From: Flavobacterium sp. FEMGT703F
GTDB taxonomy: Bacteria > Bacteroidota > Bacteroidia > Flavobacteriales > Flavobacteriaceae
DNA: 64,000 bases
Direction of reading: 5' to 3'
Assembly: GCA_002786385.1 (NCBI GenBank)
Contig: PGCN01000018.1
Span: 310,001 to 374,000 of the forward strand
A program made the translations under genes and the position numbers. Shown in pieces: positions 42,005 through 50,918 of this stretch. Under the pieces are notes generated by a model. It was not told where the DNA came from. It made no database searches and saw only the letters and a list, made by a program, of their open reading frames with translations. Within the stretch, counting starts at the first letter, position 1. Each line of letters starts with the position of its first letter.

Positions 42005-42038
42005 CACTTCGCACTTCGTACTTTGTACTTGTACTTTG
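42005..42038 (+). repeat. Heptamer tandem repeat (CACTTCG/TACTTTG)
   Basis: Units are CACTTCG, CACTTCG, TACTTTG, TACTTG (one base missing) and TACTTTG. This is a second heptamer family, distinct from the one in the nos operon. Confidence 0.65.
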
Positions 42039-42189
42039 CCTTCTAACATTAAGAAATTGAAAACACCAAACCGCTTTGGTAACAAAGAATAAAACTTCTG
42101 CCACCACTTCTTAATAAACCAATGTCGTTGACTTAATCACCAATTAACACTGTAAGAAGAGCTTTGCATCAATCAAAAACAAAACAACT

Positions 42190-45100
42190 ATGAACCACAA
42201 CTACGCCCAAAGATTGTTGATTTTTACCATACTGTTTTTACTGACCAATTTTTCCTTCGGTCAAACTTTAGTACACTATTGGAACTTCAACAACAACACT
42301 TCAGTAACTACCATTACTACGCCCTCTCAAACCCTTGGTGGTGCAACCCTTACTGCCATTTCGGGAGGCATCAGCACCATTGATTTTGCCGGCGGAACCG
42401 GACAAAACTTTAACGTACAAAACCTCAATGCCCGTAACGGCGATGCTTCGGGTACGCACTTGCGTTTCAACGACCCTATTGGCGGTGCGTTAGAATTTGC
42501 CTTGCCCACCACAGGTTTTGAAGACGTGATTGTAAAATTTGCCACCCGCCGTTCCGGTTCGGGAGCCGGCACCCAAGTATGGTCTTACAGTACCGATGGC
42601 AGTTCATATACTTTCTTAACCAACATCATTCCCAACAACGGTGATCCTGCCTTAGCGACACTCGACTTTACCGCTATTCCTACTACCGATAACAATCCGA
42701 ACTTTAAACTGAAAGTGGAGTTTTTACAAGGTTCAGGCGGCACTGTAGGGAACAATCGCTTTGACAATTTTACCTTGGAAGGCAATCCTTCCGGAGCACC
42801 CGATACAACGGCTCCCGTAACGCTTTTTGTTCCGGCCGATGGCGCAGTAAATGTAGCGGCCACCGTAAACCCAACCCTCACCTTCAACGAAGCCGTTCGA
42901 TTGGTTGACGACTCAGTCCTAAACAACAGTAATGCCGCTGCCTTAATCGCTTTCAAACTCGGCAATGCCACGGGCAGCGATGTGCCTTTTACCTCTACCG
43001 TAAACGGCAACACTATAACTGTAGTTCCAACTACTGCTTTAAACAACAGCCAAACCTATTACTTGGCGTTGTTGCCTAACACTATTGAAGATGTAAACAA
43101 CAATGCTATCACCGCTACAACTGCGGTTACTTTTACTACCGGTAATGCTACCGCCGCCTTAGCCTCTAATTTTATCACCGTAAACGAAAATGCCGGCTCA
43201 GTAGCTTTGACCCTAAATTTGTCCAACCCGCAAACCGGTTCGGTGGATGTGGTGGTAAAAACAGCCCCGTTTAGTACTGCCAATGCGGCCGATTTTACAT
43301 GGACCACACAAACGCTCAACTTCAATAGCAGCAGTGCCTTAACCCAAACGCTCAATATTCCTATTGTTGACGATACGCTGGAAGAACAACAAGCCGAATA
43401 TTTTGTAGTGAGCTTAGAAAATCCTGTTGGATTAACGCTTACCGGAAATACTATGGCTACGATTTACATTATCGATAACGACCGTTTGGCGCCTGTGGCC
43501 AGCGAAGAAATCGAGTTGAATTACATCGGTAGTTTTGATCCTTCGGGTAGCAATAGCAGTACTTGCGAAATTGTAGTACACGATCCTGCTTCGCAAAGAT
43601 TGTTCACCACCAGTGCCGTAGCCGGATTTTTAGACATCATCAACTTTGCCGACCCTACAGCGCCTTCCGTAGTTAACTCCATCAATATGAATGTTTACGG
43701 CGGTGTAACCAGTGTAGCGGTAAAAAATGGCGTAGTAGCCGTAGCCTCTCCCAATGCCGATGAAACCTTAAACGGTTCCGTAGTGTTTTTCGATACCAAC
43801 GGTACTTTCTTAAACCAAGTTACCGTAGGCGCCTTACCCGATATGATTACCTTTTCGCCCGATGGCACTAAAGTCTTAACCGCCAACGAAGGCCAACCAA
43901 ACACCACTTATACCATAGACCCGGAAGGTTCGGTAAGTATCATTGATATTTCGGGCGGCATCGCTTCGTTAAGTCAAGCCAATGTGACTACTTTGTTGTT
44001 TACAGCTTTCAACGCACAAGAAATCGCTTTAATCGCTTCGGGTGTTCGAAAATTAAAAGCCACGAGTACTTTGTCGCAAGACTTCGAGCCGGAATACATC
44101 ACCATCAGTTCGGATTCCCAAAAAGCTTGGGTAACCCTACAAGAAAACAACGCGGTAGCCGAAATCAACCTCAGCAACACTACCATTACCGGCGTTTGGG
44201 CTTTAGGCACCAAAGACGTCAGCATCCCGGGCAACGGTTTCGACATCTCCGATAACAACGGTCAAGTGCTTATTGCCAACTGGCCTATCAACGCCTACTA
44301 CATTCCGGATGCCATTGCTAACTATACGGTTGGCGGCAACACCTATTTGGTAACGGCTAACGAAGGTGACGAAAAAGAATACGACGGTTTAAACGAAAGA
44401 ACTACCGTAGGCGCAACCGGTTATGTATTAGACCCTGCAATATTCCCTAATGCTGCCGTGTTAAAACAATCCTACAATATGGGGCGTTACCGTGTAACCA
44501 ACCTCAACGGCAATACGGATGCCGACAGTGAGTTTGAAGCCATCCATGCCGTGGGTTCGCGTTCCTTCTCTATTTTCAATGCCAATACCCAACAGTTGGT
44601 GTATGACAGTGGCGACGATTTTGAAAGGTACACGGCGGCCAATTACCCAACCCTTTTTAATGCCGACCACGAAAACAACACGCCAAAAGGCAGAAGCCGT
44701 GCCAAAGGACCGGAAGCCGAAGGCGTAACCTTGGCCACTATAAGCGGACAAACCTTTGCGTTTATTTCCTTAGAACGCATAGGCGGTGTGATGGTGTACA
44801 ATGTAACCGATCCCAACAATCCGACTTTTACCGATTATAAAAACAGTCGCAGTACCTCGGCCTATAGCGGAGACCATGGTCCGGAAGGCATTACCTATGT
44901 AGCCCCTGAAAACAGTCCAACCGGTTTGCCCTATATTTTAGTAGCCAACGAAATCAGCGGGACCATTACCATTTTTGAAGTGAACACCACCAACCTTTCC
45001 ACACCGGAGGTTAACCAACCTGCGAATGACTTTGCTATATTCCCGAACCCAAGTGAAAACAACGGTCTGGTGTATTTTAACCGCGCCGCCGATATCGAAG

Positions 45101-45231
45101 TATACGACCTAAGCGGCAAACTACTACTGTCACAAAAAGCAGCACAAACCCTCAATACCCACAACTGGGCGGCAGGCCTCTACTTGGTCAAAACAGCCGA
45201 GGGCATCACCAAAAAATTACTGATAAAATAA
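42190..45231 (+). CDS. Large T9SS-secreted choice-of-anchor I protein with Big and Calx-beta domains
   Basis: The 1013-residue protein has a signal peptide (LTNFSFG), an N-terminal lectin-like region, an SbsA-type Ig domain (TAPVTLFVPADGAVNVAATV, about 205-320), a Calx-beta domain (about 325-425), and a choice-of-anchor I propeller (about 430-925: SGDHGPEGITYVAPE, TANEGDEKEYDGL, DPEGSVSIIDISGG). The last about 70 residues are a T9SS type A sorting domain (FPNPSENNGLVYF, LAAGLYLV-like end). It is exported to the surface; the role, perhaps phytase- or phosphatase-like, cannot be proved. The gene is flanked by direct repeats of about 280 bp. Confidence 0.85.
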   Translation: MNHNYAQRLLIFTILFLLTNFSFGQTLVHYWNFNNNTSVTTITTPSQTLGGATLTAISGGISTIDFAGGTGQNFNVQNLNARNGDASGTHLRFNDPIGGALEFALPTTGFEDVIVKFATRRSGSGAGTQVWSYSTDGSSYTFLTNIIPNNGDPALATLDFTAIPTTDNNPNFKLKVEFLQGSGGTVGNNRFDNFTLEGNPSGAPDTTAPVTLFVPADGAVNVAATVNPTLTFNEAVRLVDDSVLNNSNAAALIAFKLGNATGSDVPFTSTVNGNTITVVPTTALNNSQTYYLALLPNTIEDVNNNAITATTAVTFTTGNATAALASNFITVNENAGSVALTLNLSNPQTGSVDVVVKTAPFSTANAADFTWTTQTLNFNSSSALTQTLNIPIVDDTLEEQQAEYFVVSLENPVGLTLTGNTMATIYIIDNDRLAPVASEEIELNYIGSFDPSGSNSSTCEIVVHDPASQRLFTTSAVAGFLDIINFADPTAPSVVNSINMNVYGGVTSVAVKNGVVAVASPNADETLNGSVVFFDTNGTFLNQVTVGALPDMITFSPDGTKVLTANEGQPNTTYTIDPEGSVSIIDISGGIASLSQANVTTLLFTAFNAQEIALIASGVRKLKATSTLSQDFEPEYITISSDSQKAWVTLQENNAVAEINLSNTTITGVWALGTKDVSIPGNGFDISDNNGQVLIANWPINAYYIPDAIANYTVGGNTYLVTANEGDEKEYDGLNERTTVGATGYVLDPAIFPNAAVLKQSYNMGRYRVTNLNGNTDADSEFEAIHAVGSRSFSIFNANTQQLVYDSGDDFERYTAANYPTLFNADHENNTPKGRSRAKGPEAEGVTLATISGQTFAFISLERIGGVMVYNVTDPNNPTFTDYKNSRSTSAYSGDHGPEGITYVAPENSPTGLPYILVANEISGTITIFEVNTTNLSTPEVNQPANDFAIFPNPSENNGLVYFNRAADIEVYDLSGKLLLSQKAAQTLNTHNWAAGLYLVKTAEGITKKLLIK

Positions 45232-45260
45232 ATTGGGTTAGTTGAATAAGTAGTTTTTTT

Positions 45261-45289
45261 AAACCCCGGCGGAAACGTTGGGGTTTTTT
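45261..45289 (+). terminator. Terminator of the choice-of-anchor gene
   Basis: The stem AAACCCCGGCG pairs with CGTTGGGGTTT around a GAAA tetraloop, followed by T6. It is a near copy of the terminator at 41141-41168. Confidence 0.92.
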
Positions 45290-45545
45290 GTTTTGCATAT
45301 TTTGTCACCCTGAGCTCGCCTGCCCTGAGCTTGCCTGCCCTGAGCGCAGTCGAAGGGTCGAAGGGTCGAAGGGCAGCACACGACTAGAAGCCGACTGCCG
45401 AAGGAAATCGAGAAGCCTTATCCATACAAAGGTTCTCGATACTCCCGACACTTCGGGATTTATTCCGTTGCACTCCATAAAAAACCACTCGAACTGACGA
45501 GTGTAGTAGTATTTTCAAATCCTATTTAAGTATGACGTCCTTATT
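45261..45545 (+). repeat. Second copy of the 41.1-kb repeat block
   Basis: This stretch matches 41141-41425 (offset about 4,120 bp) with only scattered base changes, from the terminator through the compound REP-like block to the reverse palindromic module. Unlike the first copy it is not followed by a tandem array. The gap 45232-45800 contains no gene. Confidence 0.88.
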
Positions 45546-45612
45546 ACGTCACTTCGAGTGATTTTGCAGCGTGAAAACGGTAGTTTTTACGCTGCAAAAT
45601 ACTATCGAGAAG
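45545..45612. repeat. Palindromic module with fully paired core
   Basis: The constant ends CGTCACTTCGAGTG and TATCGAGAAG enclose a core whose arms TTTTGCAGCGT and ACGCTGCAAAA pair perfectly. The corresponding arms at 41.44 and 41.70 kb read TTTTGCAGGGT and ACACTGTAAAA and pair imperfectly. Confidence 0.82.
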
Positions 45613-45800
45613 TTTTCGCTTTGTAACCTTAAGCGCAGTAATGGGGCATTGTTCATAAATTTTGGGAACAAAGAGGGTTTGTGCTTACAATTGTAGGCTT
45701 ACAAATAATCCTAATTTCTTAACTTAGTAATAAAAACAATAATCAGTAATTTTCTGATACCTCACTTTTTTCCCTAAATTTGAAAATTAAGAGTCGTCCA

Positions 45801-46193
45801 ATGAAAAAAGTAGAAGTCGTAGCGGCAGTTATCTTCCATAACAATAAAATTCTTTGTGTCCAACGCGGTGATAACAAATACAACTACATAGCCTTCAAAT
45901 ATGAATTTCCAGGCGGTAAAGTGGAATCTGGAGAAACGAATGAGGCTGCTATAAAAAGAGAAATCCTAGAGGAATTAAGCCTTGAAATATCGATTGATTC
46001 ACAATTTCTTACTGTCAACCATGAGTATCCTGATTTTATTTTAACTATGCATAGTTTTATCTGTTCTTGCGATAATCCAAGTATTGAGTTGTCTGAACAT
46101 ATTGACTTCAAATGGTTAGATAAAACTGAACTAAGAACACTAGATTGGGCAGCTGCTGATTTGCCAATTGTAGATAAACTTATAGTCTTGTAA
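45801..46193 (+). CDS. MutT-like Nudix hydrolase
   Basis: The 130 residues start KKVEVVAAVIFHNNKILCVQRG and contain the complete Nudix box G-x5-E-x7-R-E-x2-E-E-x-G-like segment (GGKVESGETNEAAIKREILEELSL), as in 8-oxo-dGTP/CTP pyrophosphohydrolases of the MutT group. The ATG at 45801 was preferred to a TTG seven codons earlier. The gene is three bases before the helicase gene, is more AT-rich than neighbouring loci, and is surrounded by repeats, which suggests a transferred two-gene unit. Its substrate in this context is unknown. Confidence 0.9.
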   Translation: MKKVEVVAAVIFHNNKILCVQRGDNKYNYIAFKYEFPGGKVESGETNEAAIKREILEELSLEISIDSQFLTVNHEYPDFILTMHSFICSCDNPSIELSEHIDFKWLDKTELRTLDWAAADLPIVDKLIVL

Positions 46194-46196
46194 AAA

Positions 46197-49115
46197 ATGG
46201 ATTTAATAAAAGAGCATTTACTACAAAGCTTTACTACTGGTTTTATTGACAGACGTATTCATTCAAACAATGAATACTTGCCTCAGTTACTAACTAATGA
46301 TAAATTACAAGGTAAAAAGGTCTTAACTACGTTACTAAAAGAATTAAGAGATCTAGAAGAAAAGGATGAATTTTGGTTCTCGGTAGCATTTGTAACTACA
46401 AGCGGAGTAGCAACTTTAATTGACTCTTTCATTGAACTAGAAAAAAGAGGAATAAAGGGCAAAGTTTTAGTGTCTCAATATCTTAACTTCACCCAACCTG
46501 AAGCTTTAAAAAGACTTTTACAGTTTAAAAATATTGACCTAAGAATAGTTACCGAGGGAGATTTTCATTCCAAAGGTTATTTATTCAAAAAAGGAAATGT
46601 TTATAATTTAATTATTGGCAGCAGTAATCTCACTGCTACAGCCTTATGTTCCAATAAAGAGTGGAATCTTAAAGTTTCAGCCACTCCCCTGAGTCATATC
46701 ATTCATGAAGCAATAAATGCGTTTTCGACAGAATTTGAAAATGCAACTGCAGTCGATAACAACTTTATCGACAGGTATGAAAAAATTTATAAAAAAAATG
46801 TTCGCCTCAATTTAGAAATCAGAGAAGAATTAAATGCTACAAAAACGATTGCTCCAAACGCTATGCAAATTGAAGCTTTGGCCAACATTGAAAAATTAAG
46901 GTCAAATGGGAAAACAAAAGCATTACTAATTTCTGCTACAGGTACTGGTAAAACATATCTTTCTGCTTTCGATGTCAAAAAAGTCAATCCTAAAAAATTT
47001 CTATTTATAGTGCACCGTGAGAACATAACCAAAGCGGCAATGAAAACCTTTAAAAGCATCTTTGGTGAATCTAAATCTATGGGGCTATACACTGGAAACA
47101 ATAAGGCTTTAGAGGCAGATTTCATTTTTTCAACTGTTCAGACCATTTCGAAACAAGAAAACTTAGAACTATTTGACAAAGACCATTTCGACTATATAGT
47201 AATTGATGAAACACATAGAGCAGGTGCTGCATCTTACCAAAGAATTATGGATCACTTTAATCCAAAATTTTTGTTAGGAATGACCGCTACTCCAGAGCGC
47301 GGAGATAACTTTGATGTGTTCAAATCGTTTGACTACAACATTGCCTATGAAATTAGATTGCACAAAGCACTCGAAGAGGAAATGTTGAGCCCTTTTCATT
47401 ATTATGGTGTAACTGATATTACGGTTGATGGGCAAGTGCTAGAAGAGAAAGCAGATTTTAACTTATTAACCTCCAGCGAGAGAGTAGACCGCATCATTGA
47501 AACAGCGCAACGATATGGTTGTGACTCAGGAGAGATACGGGGATTGATTTTTTGTTCCCGAGTAGAAGAATGTGTACAGCTTTCAAATGAGTTCAATCAA
47601 AGAGGTTTTAAAACAATAGCACTCACCGGCGATAATTCAGAAGAAGAAAGAAGCTATGCAATCAATAGGCTAGAGTCGGATAATACCTCTGAAAAATTAG
47701 ACTACATTTTCACTCGTGATATTTTCAATGAAGGAATTGATATACCAAGCGTCAATCAAATCATCATGTTACGACCAACACAGTCGGCCATTGTTTTTGT
47801 GCAACAATTGGGTAGAGGTTTACGAAAGACAAATAATAAAGAATATTTAACGGTCATTGACTTTATTGGTAATTATACCAATTCGTTTCTTGTACCTATA
47901 GCATTGTACGGAGACACCTCCTATAACAAAGATAATTTAAGAAAGTTAATGGCAGGAGGAAGCAACATGATTCCAGGGGCATCCACCATTAACTTTGATG
48001 AAATTTCTAAGAAAAGAATTTTTGAGGCAATTGATTCTGCCAATATGCAACTCAAAAAAGATTTGGTGAATGATTACATTGTACTAAAAGCAAAACTAGG
48101 TAAAATCCCTATGATGATGGATTTCATAGAGCATGGTTCCCGTGACCCTTTTCTTTATGCCAACTATGCAAAGTCATATTACAACTTTGTGGCTAGCCAA
48201 GAGCCAGAGGTTAAAGAATCATTAAATGCCGACCAAATTCGATTGCTGGAATTATTCTCGAATGAAATAAATAATACTAAGCGAGTTGAAGAGAATATAA
48301 TTTTGATAGAGTTGCTAAAAAATGGGATTACCACTATCGAAAAGGTTAAGGCATACATTGAAAATACATATGGTTATTCACCATCTAAGGAAACCATATT
48401 ATCAGCCGTTCACAATATAAACTTTGGTTTTGTAACTCAAAATAAAAATGGAAAACTACTACCGGTCAATCAAATTTACAACATCGAAAATATAAATATT
48501 TCAGGTAACAATATCGAACTTAAACCGCAATTAGCATCGTATTTAAACAATGCTACTTTCAAACATTACCTTTTAGATAACATTCAATATTCCATTGACT
48601 TGTTTACTAAACTTTATCAAAAAGAAAAATTTGTCAACGGTTTTGTTTTGTATCGAAAATACTCCCGCAAAGATGTTTTTAGAATTTTAAATTGGTCTAA
48701 AAAACCTGTAGAATTAAATGTTGGAGGGTATATGATTAGCCATGATGAAAGTAATTGCCCAATTTTTGTAAATTATAAAAAAGAAGACCATATCTCTGAT
48801 ACAACAAAGTATGAAGATCATTTCTTGAACAAATATGAGTTTACTTGGATGTCAAAATCTAATAGAACATTAAAAAGTAGAGAGATTCTATTAATGCAAA
48901 CCCAAAATATAAGACTACCGTTATTTGTTAAAAAAAGTAACGATGAAGGTGATGAATTTTACTATATGGGTGATGTGACTCCTTTAGTTGATGGTTTTGA
49001 GCAAACTATTATGAAAGATAGCAAAAACAAAAAAGATGTTTCAGTAGTTAAAGTGGTATTTTCTATGAATACTTCAGTTGAAGACAATATTTATGATTAT
49101 ATAACTGAGTATTAA
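46197..49115 (+). CDS. PLD-like nuclease / SF2 helicase / DUF3427 fusion protein
   Basis: The 972 residues combine three parts. Residues about 30-190 are a phospholipase-D-like domain with H-S-K-G-Y-L-F and IIGSSNLTATAL, one HxK half site. Residues about 215-590 are a superfamily 2 helicase with Walker A SATGTGKT, DETH box VIDETHRAG, motif III MTATPERGD and motif VI QQLGRGLRKT. The remainder fits DUF3427 (YSRKDVFRILNW, then YHISHDESNCPIF-like strands). Such proteins act on nucleic acids and are commonly found in mobile or defence-like islands; a restriction-like role is an inference. It is translated right after the Nudix gene, and its codons are AT-rich compared with the flanks. Confidence 0.88.
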   Translation: MDLIKEHLLQSFTTGFIDRRIHSNNEYLPQLLTNDKLQGKKVLTTLLKELRDLEEKDEFWFSVAFVTTSGVATLIDSFIELEKRGIKGKVLVSQYLNFTQPEALKRLLQFKNIDLRIVTEGDFHSKGYLFKKGNVYNLIIGSSNLTATALCSNKEWNLKVSATPLSHIIHEAINAFSTEFENATAVDNNFIDRYEKIYKKNVRLNLEIREELNATKTIAPNAMQIEALANIEKLRSNGKTKALLISATGTGKTYLSAFDVKKVNPKKFLFIVHRENITKAAMKTFKSIFGESKSMGLYTGNNKALEADFIFSTVQTISKQENLELFDKDHFDYIVIDETHRAGAASYQRIMDHFNPKFLLGMTATPERGDNFDVFKSFDYNIAYEIRLHKALEEEMLSPFHYYGVTDITVDGQVLEEKADFNLLTSSERVDRIIETAQRYGCDSGEIRGLIFCSRVEECVQLSNEFNQRGFKTIALTGDNSEEERSYAINRLESDNTSEKLDYIFTRDIFNEGIDIPSVNQIIMLRPTQSAIVFVQQLGRGLRKTNNKEYLTVIDFIGNYTNSFLVPIALYGDTSYNKDNLRKLMAGGSNMIPGASTINFDEISKKRIFEAIDSANMQLKKDLVNDYIVLKAKLGKIPMMMDFIEHGSRDPFLYANYAKSYYNFVASQEPEVKESLNADQIRLLELFSNEINNTKRVEENIILIELLKNGITTIEKVKAYIENTYGYSPSKETILSAVHNINFGFVTQNKNGKLLPVNQIYNIENINISGNNIELKPQLASYLNNATFKHYLLDNIQYSIDLFTKLYQKEKFVNGFVLYRKYSRKDVFRILNWSKKPVELNVGGYMISHDESNCPIFVNYKKEDHISDTTKYEDHFLNKYEFTWMSKSNRTLKSREILLMQTQNIRLPLFVKKSNDEGDEFYYMGDVTPLVDGFEQTIMKDSKNKKDVSVVKVVFSMNTSVEDNIYDYITEY

Positions 49116-49251
49116 ATAGATTTCAAGAAATTGTTTTAAATAGTAAATACTATCCACAAACCCAATGTGATTCCTCCTCCGTCAGAATAACAAATCAAAT
49201 TTAAACACACAGTTACCCAAGCAAAACATACTTTAGTTGCTGTTATTATCT

Positions 49252-49408
49252 TGTGGCAATTTTTATCAAATTGATTTTTTTGTCACAAATCTGTGGCCAA
49301 TTTTATCAATTAGAATTTTTTGGCCACAAAACTGTGGCAATTTTTTCAAAATATTTTTTTTGGCCACAACTTTGTGTCAGTTTGTTTTCAAATTATTATT
49401 TGACACAA
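49252..49408 (+). repeat. Four tandem imperfect palindromes, period about 41 bp
   Basis: Units lie at 49252-49286, 49292-49328, 49333-49368 and 49374-49408. Each begins TGTG(G/T)C and ends with the complementary G(G/A)C(C/A)ACA-type arm, with an AT-rich loop. Arm changes are matched on both sides (TGTGGCC with GGCCACA, TGTGTCA with TGACACA). They lie 137 bp after the helicase stop in a 772-bp gene-free gap (49116-49887). Confidence 0.8.
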
Positions 49409-49525
49409 CTTTTACTTTCCTTTTTCTGTTAGCTTTACTTCGCTTTCTCCCAAATCACCCTAATCAATCTCCTTTTCAAACCCTTTGCATAGCAGTCTAT
49501 TTAAAAAAACATAAGGTAACATTGA

Positions 49526-49832
49526 ATCCCTAACGGGATTGCATCTTTCGTTTATCACAGCTATTTTACCAATGTTACATCCCTCACGGGATTCTTTTCC
49601 AATTAAACATCGCCTTTCTACCCGAATTTTATCCCTAACGGGATTCCTTTTTATATTTCCCATGGCTTTTTTACAAGTATTTATCCCTAAAGGGATTGCA
49701 AAACCAGTTCCTTAATTGCTGTTAATTCACTATTAAAAAAACCTTTTCGGAAACCCAAAACGCTTTAACCATCCCTTTAGGGATGCCATTCCGTTAACGA
49801 CGGTCCTAAGCACACAAAATCCCTTTAGGGAT
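49526..49832. repeat. Six copies of a 14-bp palindrome ATCCCTnAnGGGAT
   Basis: Copies start at 49526, 49579, 49631, 49683, 49771 and 49819, spaced 53, 52, 52, 88 and 48 bp. The centre varies (TAACG, TCACG, TAAAG, TTTAG) while the ends ATCCC and GGGAT are constant. No gene or cas-like sequence is near; the rest of the gap shows nothing else. Confidence 0.82.
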
Positions 49833-49887
49833 GCTATAAAAAATGTTTTTCTGTTAACTTTACCTCACTAAACCAATCCCTTACCCC

Positions 49888-50832
49888 ATGAAATCAAAAT
49901 GCCCAATATACAGTGTCTTGCTTTTCAGCTTGTTGCCTTGGCTTACTTTCTCCCAAATCACCCTCACCAACACTGCCGAAATCGCCAAAATCAAACAAGG
50001 CACTACCTACTTCGCCATGAAAGATCCGGCCTCGCCTGCGGCAGCGGGGTATGTAGCGGCTATTAAAAAAGCGTGGTCACTCAGTAAAGTAGAGTGTATT
50101 AAATATACTGAGGTAGAAAAAAACATCGCCCCCAACAACAGCTTTGTCACCCTGGGTGCTAACATGACTACCTCCAACAGTACTTTGGCTTCTACCGAAA
50201 CCCGTATGTATTTGGAACTGTGGACCACCAACGACAAATTCACCTACGACCCAAAGAAAAGAAGACATTTCAATCAAGCCGATAAAATAGTGGTGGCCAC
50301 TATAGAACTCTTTGCCGATTACTATGCGCAGAACAATCCGAGTGCGATGTATAAAATGGAGTATGACGCCGCCGGTCATTTTAAAAACTGGGGCGCCGGT
50401 GTGCTGAGCAACTACCTGCAACAGCTTTGTAATTTATTGGAAAAAGGCAATGAATACACCGCCAAAACCGAAATAGCCAATACCGCTGAACTCCAAAAAA
50501 TGGCCGGAAGCACCTTGTTTGTCCCCGATTATGTGCTGACCAAATTCAGCAAAAACTCCGACGACGAAAGCAAAAAATACCCCGAAAAAGAAATCTTCGA
50601 TGGCTATACATTAGCTTACCAAGTGATCTCCACAGCCGAACTCAATGAGAAAATTGTAAATAGTACTACGCCGTTTTATTACTTGTTGTACGTAAAAACC
50701 CCCAGCGAGAAATTTGTAACCGTGACCAATGCCCAAACCGGAGAAATCATTTATTTGGGCTACACCGCTGCAGCGACAAACTTTAAGAGTGCCGACTTAA
50801 AAGCAATTCAAAAAACAACCGTAAAAAAATAG
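49888..50832 (+). CDS. Secreted protein of unknown function
   Basis: This 314-residue protein has a signal peptide (LLPWLTFSQ) and no motif I recognise. The mature part is mixed alpha/beta with KRRHFNQADKIVVATIELFADYY, NWGAGVLSNYLQQLCNLLEKG and a C-terminal YYLLYVKTPSEKFVTVTNAQTGEIIYLGY that looks like a beta-hairpin. There is no T9SS tail or lipobox, so it is probably periplasmic. Its stop codon lies inside a hairpin that serves as a terminator for the opposite strand. Confidence 0.75.
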   Translation: MKSKCPIYSVLLFSLLPWLTFSQITLTNTAEIAKIKQGTTYFAMKDPASPAAAGYVAAIKKAWSLSKVECIKYTEVEKNIAPNNSFVTLGANMTTSNSTLASTETRMYLELWTTNDKFTYDPKKRRHFNQADKIVVATIELFADYYAQNNPSAMYKMEYDAAGHFKNWGAGVLSNYLQQLCNLLEKGNEYTAKTEIANTAELQKMAGSTLFVPDYVLTKFSKNSDDESKKYPEKEIFDGYTLAYQVISTAELNEKIVNSTTPFYYLLYVKTPSEKFVTVTNAQTGEIIYLGYTAAATNFKSADLKAIQKTTVKK

Positions 50833-50864
50833 TCCCCGCAACGCCCAATAAATATTGCGGGGAC
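50832..50864 (-). terminator. Minus-strand terminator hairpin, distal
   Basis: A 10-bp perfect stem GTCCCCGCAA/TTGCGGGGAC (50832-50841 with 50855-50864) is followed on the minus strand by T7. There is no T run on the plus-strand side. Confidence 0.75.
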
Positions 50865-50892
50865 CTAACTAAAAAAATCACATTACTCTACT

Positions 50893-50918
50893 AAAAAATA
50901 CCACTATACTGTGGTATT
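50893..50918 (-). terminator. Minus-strand terminator hairpin, proximal
   Basis: An 8-bp stem AATACCAC/GTGGTATT (50897-50904 with 50911-50918) is followed on the minus strand by T6. Together with the hairpin at 50832 it makes a tandem terminator pair pointing left. Confidence 0.7.

Noticed and set aside
45801-49115. Assignment of the Nudix-helicase pair to a named anti-phage system such as Mokosh
   Set aside because: Both have PLD and helicase parts, but the helicase type (DETH with DUF3427) and domain order differ from what I know of Mokosh, so no name was given.
49237-49533. 98-residue plus-strand reading frame after the helicase gene
   Set aside because: It is translated from the four AT-rich palindromes, giving Phe-rich low-complexity sequence; no start context or protein pattern.
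49526-49832. CRISPR array
   Set aside because: The repeats are only 14 bp, fully palindromic, vary in the centre, and the intervals are not constant; no cas gene is in the window.
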